21,026 nt of DNA from the NCBI GenBank assembly GCA_050693875.1, contig JBOGWP010000199.1, forward strand, positions 1 to 21,026, in the 5' to 3' direction. Made by a program: the position numbers and the translations under genes. Origin of the DNA: JBOGWP01 sp050693875 (GTDB lineage Bacteria; Actinomycetota; CADDZG01; JAHWKV01; JBOGWP01). Below, one piece after another: positions 6,511-12,803 of this stretch; position 1 is the first letter of the stretch, and every line of letters begins with the position of its first letter. Below the pieces are notes generated by a model that was not told where the DNA came from, made no database searches, and saw only the letters and a program-made list of their open reading frames with translations.

Positions 6511-8709
6511 TCATTCCCCCCAGCGAAAGACGCTCAGGATGTTCGAGAAGGCGTCCGTCCACTCGTCGGTGGAAGCACGGGGCTGCTTCCAGCTCGGATC
6601 GTCGGCCAGCCCCCCGAGGTCCCGCGACGAGCGAGCCATGACGACCCACGTCGAGGCGTAGGCTCCCGCCCGGGCGTCCTCGTTCGACTCGACGGGGTCG
6701 GCGCGGACGCGCGCGATCACGCCGGCGCCGCGCGCCAGGGCGCCCAGCACCGGCTCCAGGTCGAGGTAACGGTTCGAGACGTGGAAGGCGACGACGCCTC
6801 CCTCGGCGGTCTTTTCGAAGTACAGGCCCAGGGCCTCCTTCGTGAGCAGGTGGACGGGGACGGCGTCGGACGTGAATGCGTCGATCACGAGGATGCCGAA
6901 CTCGTGGCCGGGGGCGTCCCGCAGCGAGAGCCGAGCGTCGCCCAGCACGACGCGCGGATCGGCCGGCGCGTCCCGAAGGTAGGTGAACAGCTTGGGGTCG
7001 CGGGCGATCCGCTCGACCTCGGGATCGATCTCGTAGAACGTCCAACCCTGGCCGGGGCGGGCGTAGGCGGCGAGGGATCCGGTGCCCAGACCGACCACCG
7101 CGATCTGCGGCTGCGTCGCCGCGGGGACGTCCGAGAACACCTGCCCGATCGGGCCCCGGCGGTAGTAGTAGGTGAGCGGGTCGCGGCGGCCCGCGGGATC
7201 GATTGCCTGGGCGCCGTGGGTGGTGTTTCCGTGGATGAGCACGTGGAGGTCGCCCTGGCGCTCGACCCGGTACAGGCCGAAGAACGTGCGGTCGGAGTAA
7301 AGCACCGCCGACCGGGACTGCCCGAGGGAGATGCTCACGGCGAGGACGGCGAGGATGCCGAGGGCGAGCCGCAGAGGCCTGCGCCGGAACGCAAAGCAGG
7401 CGGCCGCTGCGGTGAAGTAGACGGCCGGGACGGCAAACCCGCGCACGCCCACGGTGCGGGCGAGCACGGCCAAGCCCAGGGTGATGGGAGCCAGCAGCAC
7501 GGGGAGCACCACGTCGCCCCACGAGATCCGGCGAGACCCGCCGATCGCGGGGCGCAACAGGCAGGCGAGGACGATCGCGAGGGGGTACTCGATCACCCGG
7601 TCGAAGATGAGCGGAGCGATTACGGCGTTGAAGACCCCCCCGAGAACGCCGCCGAGCGCGATCCACAGGTAGAAGTCGGTGAGCCGCGCCGCCGGGGGGC
7701 GGTCGCGGGCCAGCTCGCCGTGGCAGACGAGGGCCGAGACGAAGAACACCGCCAGGTGAAGGGGGATCAGCAGGAAGACGGGCCTCGATCGTACGAAGAC
7801 GGCGAGCAGGGGGACGACCAGCATCAGCTGAAGGAGCAGTGCGAGCCGATGCGGGAGGATCGGCCGCGGGGCGAAGGCGACCACGAAGGTCAGGAGGTAC
7901 AGGGCGAGCGGGATCACCCACAGCAGCGGGACCGGAGCGATGTCGGTCGTGAGGTAGGTGGTGACGCCGAGCATGTGGGCCACCGGCACGAAGGCGAGCG
8001 TCGCCCATCGGAGCTTGCGCCCGGCGCGGATCGGCTCCGCCGCCTCTGCCGGCATCGCGGGGGCGATGCCGTCTAGACCGCCGGCGGCGCCTCTCCGCCA
8101 GACCGCCGTGGCGCAGGCGAGCGTCAGCGCGGCGAGCAGCCCGTAGCCCACCGACCAGGCCACCGCCTGGTCGGGGAGCCGGAACAGCGGCTCGACGATG
8201 GCCGGGTAGGCGACCAGCCCCAGCATGCTGCCGAGGTTGCTCGCTCGGTAGAGGAAGTAGGGGTCGCCCGCGGAGGGATGCGGCGTGGCGGCGAACCACC
8301 GCTGCAGCAGGGGCGCGGCGGCGGAGACGACGAAGAAGGGCAGGCCCAGCCCGACCACGAGGACCAGGAGCAGCCAACCGACCGGATTGGCATGGGTGGG
8401 CGGGCTCCACCCGTCGGGGATCCCGATGGGGAGCGTGAGAGCTGCCACGATCAGGAGCGTGATGTGGACGACGGCGTGGCGGCGCACCCCGAGCTTCTGG
8501 ACGGCCCAGTGCGCGTAGGCGTAGCCCGCAAGGAGCACGAGCTGGAAGAAGAGGACCGCGGTGTTCCACACCGCCGGCGACCCCCCCGCCAGGGGCAGGA
8601 GGAGCTTCGAGAACATCGGCTCGACCAGGAACAGCAACGCCGAGCTCACGAGCAGCGTGGCGGCGAACAGCACCGTCAGCAGCGCGCCACGCTGCCGGAC
8701 GAGCATCAC
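6511..8709 (-). CDS. Multi-helix membrane protein fused to spermidine-synthase-like domain
   Basis: A 732-residue fusion. Residues 1 to about 470 are a membrane region with many hydrophobic helices (ALLTVLFAATLLVSSALLFL, WLLLVLVVGLGLPFFVVSA, LLWVIPLALYLLTFVVAFA), of the type annotated as fused MFS/spermidine synthase. Residues about 470-732 are a Rossmann methyltransferase-like domain. It has GLGTGSLAAYA (540-550), an acidic ligand in FYEIDPEVE, VVLGDARLSL and IDAFTSDAVPVHLLT. The loop after IDAF departs from the D-x-x-D-P-x-G-P signature of true spermidine synthases, so polyamine synthesis is doubtful; many bacterial membrane-fused members have no assigned substrate. Start: GTG 8709 follows TATCAT by 6 nt, consistent with leaderless initiation; ATG 8706 is the next codon. 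It follows the beta-propeller gene by 41 nt. Confidence 0.9.
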   Translation of the reverse strand: MMLVRQRGALLTVLFAATLLVSSALLFLVEPMFSKLLLPLAGGSPAVWNTAVLFFQLVLLAGYAYAHWAVQKLGVRRHAVVHITLLIVAALTLPIGIPDGWSPPTHANPVGWLLLVLVVGLGLPFFVVSAAAPLLQRWFAATPHPSAGDPYFLYRASNLGSMLGLVAYPAIVEPLFRLPDQAVAWSVGYGLLAALTLACATAVWRRGAAGGLDGIAPAMPAEAAEPIRAGRKLRWATLAFVPVAHMLGVTTYLTTDIAPVPLLWVIPLALYLLTFVVAFAPRPILPHRLALLLQLMLVVPLLAVFVRSRPVFLLIPLHLAVFFVSALVCHGELARDRPPAARLTDFYLWIALGGVLGGVFNAVIAPLIFDRVIEYPLAIVLACLLRPAIGGSRRISWGDVVLPVLLAPITLGLAVLARTVGVRGFAVPAVYFTAAAACFAFRRRPLRLALGILAVLAVSISLGQSRSAVLYSDRTFFGLYRVERQGDLHVLIHGNTTHGAQAIDPAGRRDPLTYYYRRGPIGQVFSDVPAATQPQIAVVGLGTGSLAAYARPGQGWTFYEIDPEVERIARDPKLFTYLRDAPADPRVVLGDARLSLRDAPGHEFGILVIDAFTSDAVPVHLLTKEALGLYFEKTAEGGVVAFHVSNRYLDLEPVLGALARGAGVIARVRADPVESNEDARAGAYASTWVVMARSSRDLGGLADDPSWKQPRASTDEWTDAFSNILSVFRWGE

Positions 8710-8715
8710 GCAGGG

Positions 8716-8721
8716 ATGATA
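8716..8721 (-). promoter_or_regulatory. -10 hexamer TATCAT, probable leaderless promoter
   Basis: TATCAT lies 6 nt before GTG 8709 on the minus strand, within the 41-nt gap after the propeller gene. It suggests that the spermidine-synthase-like gene has its own start site despite the tight spacing. Confidence 0.5.
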
Positions 8722-8750
8722 CGGGCGGGCTCCGCTGGAACGGGCGCGGG

Positions 8751-10262
8751 TCAGCGGGCCCGGCGTTCGCCGGGCCCGAGCGGCATGCGCACGACCGAGC
8801 GCTCGTCGAACGCCGTGATCCACAAAGCGTCGTCGCCGGCAACGACCTCCACCGCGGTGCGGTAGCGGGCGAGCCGGCTGCCGAACCATCGGAGGCTCCC
8901 CGCGCGGTTCGTCCTCGGGTCGATCGGGCGCACGGTCTTGTCGTGGTTGTTCGCGACCCAGATCCTCCCCCCGGCCGCGGCCAGACCCGCCGGTCCCCAG
9001 CCCGGCAGGCTCTTGTTGTCGACGGCGATGGGAGGCGTGCGGACCCGTCCGGCCGAGGGGTCGATGCGGTAGACGGTGCCGTCGCTCGATGCCGTCGCCC
9101 ACAGGTCGCCGAATGCGAACAGGAGACTCGAGAGCCCGGCGCCGACCTCGATCGGCGCGCCGACCGGCCGTCCCGAGACGGGGTCGAGGCGGACCACCGC
9201 GTGGTCCAGGCTGTTGGCGACCCACAGGGATCCTGCGGCCCACTCGAGTGAGATCGGCCCGTACCCAACGCGAACCGGCACGCCGGTGGCGCCGGTCACC
9301 GGATCGATGCGTACCACCACGCCGTCCTGCGTTCCCGTCACCCACACCGCGTCGCCGGTGGCGGCCAAGGCGACCGGCCCCTTCGGGACGGAGATGGGAG
9401 ATCCGGCCACCCGCCCCGTCTCGGCATCGATTCTCGTGACGGTGTCGTCGGTGAAGCTGGTCACCCAGACCGACCCGAAGGCGGCGGTGATGCCGGCAGC
9501 GCCCTGGCCCACCAGGGTCCTGGTCACCTCCCCGGTCTCCGGATCGATGCGCGCCACGGCGCCCTCGTCGCGCAGGACGGTCCAGATCGCGCCCGGGGTG
9601 GAGGCCGCTGCGACGGGTCGGCCGCCGACTGCGATCCGCCGTCCCTCGACGGGACGGGTGCGCCGCGGGCCCGGGTCCCGGTCGCCCGCCTGATTCAGGG
9701 CGTGGGCATGCGCGTCGGAAGGGGCAACGCCTTCGGTCGGCCCATCGGACCGGTCGCCCGCGGCGCGCAGCATGGGGATCGCAACGAGAAGGGAGACGGC
9801 GACCACGGCGGCCGCGACGCCGCGCCGCGTCCCCGGTAGGGAGGGGAGAGCTTTCAGCGCCGAGGCCACCGCAGCCATCTCGAGCGTGATTGCGGCGATG
9901 CCGGCGATCAGGTGCGAGGCGCCGGCATGGTCGGGGTGGTCGAGGAGCGGCAGCGCCATCGTCCGGGACAGCCCCCAGAGCAAGACGAGGCCGGTGTTGA
10001 CCGCAATGGCCAACTGAAGGGAGCGCCGGCTCGAACTGGTGATGAGGCGCCCTGCAAGGCCGAGCTGTACGACCGCGGCGCCCAGGAAGAGGGCCCCGCT
10101 GACCGCGGAGGCCTGGAGGTGGTCGCCGATGACGGCGAGGTGGACCCCCGCGGCCGCGGCGGTGGCGAGGGACGCCCATGAAGCCGGGCCGGTCTCCCGG
10201 ACGCGCACCGCACCGACGCCCCGGCGGGCGGTGCCGGGGCGTCGGATCGGGTGCGTGCTCAT
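8751..10262 (-). CDS. Five-helix membrane protein with extracytoplasmic beta-propeller
   Basis: A 503-residue two-part protein. Residues about 25-165 hold five hydrophobic helices, including ATAAAAGVHLAVIGDHL, GALFLGAAVVQLGLAG, NTGLVLLWGLSRTMALP, HLIAGIAAITLEMAAVAS and AAAVVAVSLLVAIPML. This His-bearing helix set recurs in actinobacterial membrane proteins, often near cupredoxins, as far as I recall. A Pro/Ala/His linker (PTEGVAPSDAHAHAL) follows. Then come about seven repeats of roughly 40 residues of the form G-xxW-VT-xxDxTVxRIDPxTGxV (TGDAVWVTGTQDGVVVRIDP and similar), a YVTN/Vgb-like beta-propeller. Positive-inside loops (SSSRRS, PGTRRG) place the propeller outside the membrane. ATG 10262 lies 19 nt after the stop of the lipoprotein gene with no clear Shine-Dalgarno, so translational coupling is likely. 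The function is unknown; binding or sensing at the cell surface is inferred. Confidence 0.85.
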   Translation of the reverse strand: MSTHPIRRPGTARRGVGAVRVRETGPASWASLATAAAAGVHLAVIGDHLQASAVSGALFLGAAVVQLGLAGRLITSSSRRSLQLAIAVNTGLVLLWGLSRTMALPLLDHPDHAGASHLIAGIAAITLEMAAVASALKALPSLPGTRRGVAAAVVAVSLLVAIPMLRAAGDRSDGPTEGVAPSDAHAHALNQAGDRDPGPRRTRPVEGRRIAVGGRPVAAASTPGAIWTVLRDEGAVARIDPETGEVTRTLVGQGAAGITAAFGSVWVTSFTDDTVTRIDAETGRVAGSPISVPKGPVALAATGDAVWVTGTQDGVVVRIDPVTGATGVPVRVGYGPISLEWAAGSLWVANSLDHAVVRLDPVSGRPVGAPIEVGAGLSSLLFAFGDLWATASSDGTVYRIDPSAGRVRTPPIAVDNKSLPGWGPAGLAAAGGRIWVANNHDKTVRPIDPRTNRAGSLRWFGSRLARYRTAVEVVAGDDALWITAFDERSVVRMPLGPGERRAR

Positions 10263-10281
10263 CCAGGGGGGAGGGGCGGCC

Positions 10282-11520
10282 CTAGACGAACTTCGCCGGG
10301 TACTGCTTGGCGATCGCGGTGGCGAGCGCCGTCCCCGTCTTTGGAGCGATCGCAGCAGCCTCGGTGACCTTCTTCGCAACGTCCGAGCTCTTCGCCAGGA
10401 CGGCGTCGATCGCGACGAGCAGGCTGTCGACGTGCGGGACGAGCTCGTTCGCCACCGCCTGCTTGGTGAGGTTCGGGTTGGCCCCCGCCAGGAAGGCACC
10501 GAAGTCACTCCGGTAGCCGTCCAGGTCGGACTTTGCCTTCGTCTGCCCTGCCGCATCTCCCTTGGCTCCCGCCACGGTGTAGTTCACGAAGAACTCGATG
10601 TGCTTGCGCCACAGGGGGAGAAACGCCTTCTCGGCGTCGTCGCCGTAGACCGAGCCGATCGCCTTGCCGAGGTCCTGCGTGTTGGCGTCGAGGGCCTGGG
10701 TGGCGGCCTTGGTCATCGTCGAGTCGAGGCCCGAGGTCACCGCGGTGTCGATCGCGATCCCGGCGAGCCAGACGTGGTCGTTGAGGAGCCCGGTCAGGTT
10801 CGAGCGGAGCGTGGCGCCGCCTGCATCGGCGTCGCCCCCGAACTTCTCCGGCATCTGCTTCGCAATGCCGGCTGCGAGCACCCCAGCAGTGTGCGAGATG
10901 CCCTCCGCTGCGTCCGCCATCTTGGCGAAGACCGACGGGTCCTTCGCGATGGCCGCGTCGATCGTCGAAAGGATCATCTGGACGTGGGGCACGAGCTCGT
11001 TGGCCACGGCGTCCTTGGTGAGGTTCGGGTTGGCACTCGACAGGAAGGCGCCGAAGTCGTTGCGGTACCCGTCGAGGTCCGACTTCGCCTTGGCCTGCTT
11101 CGCCGCGTCCTTCTTGAGCCCGGCGACGGTGTAGTCGACGAAGAAGTCGATGTGCTTGCGCCACAGCGGCAGGAACGCCTTCTCGGCGTCGGCACCGTAG
11201 ACCGAGCCGATCGCCTGCCCGAGCGAGACGGTGTTGCCGTCGAGTGCCGCAATGGCGGACTTCGTCGCCGGGGCGTCGAGGCCGCGCTGGACCGCGGTGT
11301 TGATCGCAACGCCGGCCAACCAGACGTGGTCGTGCAGGCCCTGCGTGAGCGTCGTCCGCAGCGTGGCGGCTCCGGTGTCGGCGGTGTTGGGCGACGCCGA
11401 GGCTTTGGGGGCGGCCCCGGTCTTCTTGCCCGAGGTGCTCTGGCCGCTGCAGCCGGCGAGCACGAACGTGAGTGTGATCGCGGCACCGGCGAGGCGGCCG
11501 CGTCGAGAGGGAGTCTTCAA
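10282..11520 (-). CDS. Lipoprotein with two tandem helical domains and conserved histidines
   Basis: A 412-residue lipoprotein. A signal peptide with lipobox FVLAGC (Cys24) is followed by a Ser/Lys/Ala linker. Two copies of a 176-residue alpha-helical domain follow, at residues 52-227 and 236-411, nearly identical in long stretches (AEKAFLPLWRKHI, KAKSDLDGYR, VANELVPHV). Each copy keeps histidines at equivalent places: H65/H249 in DHVWLAG, H123/H307 in WRKHI and H179/H363 in VPHV. From memory, it resembles a helical repeat family of Gram-positive extracellular proteins sometimes mislabelled copper amine oxidase; I know of no assigned function. TTG 11520 is chosen because AGGAGG lies 5 nt upstream; the frame is open further but without a signal peptide. 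It sits 49 nt after a cupredoxin gene, so metal binding by the histidines is a reasonable inference, not shown. Confidence 0.87.
   Translation of the reverse strand: MKTPSRRGRLAGAAITLTFVLAGCSGQSTSGKKTGAAPKASASPNTADTGAATLRTTLTQGLHDHVWLAGVAINTAVQRGLDAPATKSAIAALDGNTVSLGQAIGSVYGADAEKAFLPLWRKHIDFFVDYTVAGLKKDAAKQAKAKSDLDGYRNDFGAFLSSANPNLTKDAVANELVPHVQMILSTIDAAIAKDPSVFAKMADAAEGISHTAGVLAAGIAKQMPEKFGGDADAGGATLRSNLTGLLNDHVWLAGIAIDTAVTSGLDSTMTKAATQALDANTQDLGKAIGSVYGDDAEKAFLPLWRKHIEFFVNYTVAGAKGDAAGQTKAKSDLDGYRSDFGAFLAGANPNLTKQAVANELVPHVDSLLVAIDAVLAKSSDVAKKVTEAAAIAPKTGTALATAIAKQYPAKFV
10288..11367 (-). repeat. Intragenic tandem duplication (two about 528-nt copies)
   Basis: Copy 1 is 11367-10840 and copy 2 is 10815-10288, separated by 24 nt encoding a Gly/Asp/Ala linker; the period is 552 nt. 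The copies are similar in DNA as well as in protein, for example around the WRKHI codons. This suggests a fairly recent duplication or ongoing conversion. Confidence 0.9.
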
Positions 11521-11525
11521 GGTTT

Positions 11526-11531
11526 CCTCCT
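11526..11531 (-). promoter_or_regulatory. Perfect Shine-Dalgarno deciding a TTG start
   Basis: AGGAGG on the minus strand with a 5-nt spacer (AAACC) to TTG 11520. It fixes the start of the duplicated lipoprotein immediately before its signal peptide. Confidence 0.85.
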
Positions 11532-11569
11532 GGGTCTTGGGGTGGAACGAGCTCGGGACGGTGGGATAG

Positions 11570-11950
11570 TCAGCGCACCTCGATCTCGCCTCGCATCCCG
11601 TTGTGTCGTGCGCAGTGGTAGGGGTACCGGCCGGGCTTCGAGAAGGTGCGGCTGAAGCGCTTCCCCGCACCCGGCATCTGCCCGTCGAAGATCTGGGCAG
11701 CGGGCGCCTCGGGTGTTCCGGCGGTGGCGGTGTGCAGGATCTGGTCGTCGTTGATCCAGGTGACCGTGGTGCCCGCCGTCACCGTGATGGTTCCCGGCCG
11801 GAACTGGAACATCTTCACCCCGACGTTTGCCCGGGTTCGCTCGGGCGGGGGTCGGGCGCCGCCGCATCCGGTGGCGAGGAGGACGGCGACGGCGAGGCCG
11901 GCGAGCAGCCGCACCCGAGGCAAGGTCCGAAGCGTGACCATGCCCACCAT
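11570..11950 (-). CDS. Cupredoxin (plastocyanin-like) lipoprotein
   Basis: A 126-residue small blue-copper protein. Residues 1-28 are a signal peptide ending in the lipobox LATGC, so Cys29 should be lipidated and the protein anchored outside the membrane. The remainder is a cupredoxin beta-barrel (MFQFRPGTITVTAGTTVTWI). All four type-1 copper ligands are visible: H73 in QILHTATAG, then C113, H116 and M119 in YHCARHNGM, the usual C-xx-H-xx-M. It is expected to carry single electrons or to bind copper in the envelope. Either ATG 11950 or ATG 11941 could be the start; neither has a strong Shine-Dalgarno, and both leave the signal peptide intact. It is the first gene of a likely three-gene unit with the duplicated lipoprotein and the membrane propeller. 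A 9-bp inverted repeat lies directly upstream. Confidence 0.9.
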   Translation of the reverse strand: MVGMVTLRTLPRVRLLAGLAVAVLLATGCGGARPPPERTRANVGVKMFQFRPGTITVTAGTTVTWINDDQILHTATAGTPEAPAAQIFDGQMPGAGKRFSRTFSKPGRYPYHCARHNGMRGEIEVR

Positions 11951-11954
11951 TCGG

Positions 11955-11993
11955 AGCACAGCGGCACGCGGATGGGTTTCGGATCGCTGTGCT
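11955..11993. promoter_or_regulatory. 9-bp inverted repeat upstream of the cupredoxin gene
   Basis: AGCACAGCG (11955-11963) and CGCTGTGCT (11985-11993) are perfect inverted arms, 30 bp apart start to start, beginning 5 nt upstream of ATG 11950. It could be an operator for a dimeric regulator or a hairpin in the 5' leader. No matching -10/-35 was convincing. Confidence 0.45.
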
Positions 11994-12053
11994 GATGCCG
12001 CGCGCACCCACGACTCCGGCCCGTGCCCGAGATGCGAGCCCTCCCCTAGCCCA

Positions 12054-12139
12054 GCTTGAGGTGCCCCAGCTTGAGGTGCCGAAGTTCGTGCGAATGAGTC
12101 AAGTTTGGGGACGAGAGCCCACCAGGGCGCACCTCAAGC
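12054..12139. repeat. Three copies of an 11-mer: two direct, one inverted
   Basis: GCTTGAGGTGC occurs at 12054-12064 and 12069-12079, within a tandem 15-bp unit that includes the preceding CCCA. Its exact reverse complement GCACCTCAAGC occurs at 12129-12139. The inverted copy could pair with either direct copy to form a long-range stem across about 50-65 nt. Confidence 0.75.
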
Positions 12140-12190
12140 GGGGCCCGGCGGGCACCGAGCGAAGCGAGGCCGTGCCGGCATTGAACGAGG

Positions 12191-12261
12191 CCGACATTGA
12201 GGACCGCGGCCGGAGGCTCGGCTCGCCGAGCGGCCCGACATTGAGGACCGCGGCCGGAGGC
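12191..12261. repeat. 27-bp direct repeat, two copies
   Basis: An exact 27-bp unit beginning CCGACATTGAGGACCGCGGC lies at 12191-12217 and 12235-12261, a 44-bp period. The spacer carries a hairpin. A degraded third start (GCATTGAACGAGGCC) precedes the first copy. Only two full copies are present and there is no regular spacer set, so it is not a CRISPR array; it resembles a dispersed intergenic (REP/BIME-like) element. Confidence 0.75.
12216..12231. other. Hairpin between the 27-bp repeats
   Basis: GCTCGG-CTCG-CCGAGC forms a perfect 6-bp stem with a 4-nt loop. It overlaps the last two bases of the first 27-bp repeat. No T tract follows. Confidence 0.5.
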
Positions 12262-12300
12262 CGCCCCTTTCCTTTCTGGCCTGTACCGGGGAGCGAAGCG

Positions 12301-12314
12301 ACGCGCTAGCGCGT
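12301..12314. other. 14-bp perfect palindrome over a stop codon
   Basis: ACGCGCTAGCGCGT is fully self-complementary and contains the TAG stop of the USP-like gene (minus strand). It could be part of the end-of-gene structure of the encapsulin-side transcript. Confidence 0.45.
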
Positions 12315-12728
12315 GACTTCGGGCTCGTGCCCGGCGGCGACGTGCCGGACGGGCAGGCCGAAACGCTGGACGCGGTGGGGAAGGTCCTGCCTGAGCCAGC
12401 GCGACAAACCCGGGGGAAGGGTCGAGAGAATGATCTCGTCGAACTCCTCCCCGCGGAGCACGTCGGCGATCGCCTGCACGGCATTGGCGTCGCCGACCTC
12501 CCCGTCCGCCTCAGCTCCGAGCCCTCGGAAATCGGCGAGCGCGCGCTCGAGCCGTTCCTCGGCAATCACATGGGCTTCCCCTTCGGTCCACACGGCGTGG
12601 TCCCCCGGGGGTGTGGCGGGCACGAGCACGTGAAACCGGCTCGGCCCCGCCTGGAGGCACCGGCGCACCTCTGCCGCGAGGTGATCACCACCGAGCGTCT
12701 GGTTTGCCACCACCAGGTAGCGGCGCAT
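12306..12728 (-). CDS. USP/HUP-fold small protein
   Basis: A 140-residue cytosolic protein with alternating beta strands and helices typical of universal-stress-like HUP domains. It has an opening strand RRYLVVANQTLGG, a second strand RFHVLVPATPPGDH, then GDANAVQAIADVL, and a final FDEIILSTLPPGLSRWLRQD with LPHRVQRFGLPVRHV. The DEIILSTLPPG.SRWLR.DLP.R stretch is familiar from many actinobacterial proteins of this length, but their role is undefined; nucleotide binding is possible by fold only. ATG 12728 has AGGAG with a 6-nt spacer. It lies 75 nt downstream of the encapsulated desulfurase gene on the same strand, so it may be co-transcribed with the nanocompartment genes. Confidence 0.78.
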   Translation of the reverse strand: MRRYLVVANQTLGGDHLAAEVRRCLQAGPSRFHVLVPATPPGDHAVWTEGEAHVIAEERLERALADFRGLGAEADGEVGDANAVQAIADVLRGEEFDEIILSTLPPGLSRWLRQDLPHRVQRFGLPVRHVAAGHEPEVTR

Positions 12729-12803
12729 CCTTCACTCCTCTCGGGCCAATCGTACGCTCAGCGGCGGCGTTTCCCAAGAGGCGACACCGGCCCTGTGGCA
12801 GGG

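Noticed and set aside
5450..9268. One very long minus-strand frame spanning EamA and beyond
   Set aside because: Only its 3' part is the EamA gene. The upstream part is out of frame with the spermidine-synthase-like gene and has shadow composition.
12191..12261. Possible mini-CRISPR (27-bp repeats)
   Set aside because: Only two copies, a short 17-bp spacer and no cas genes.
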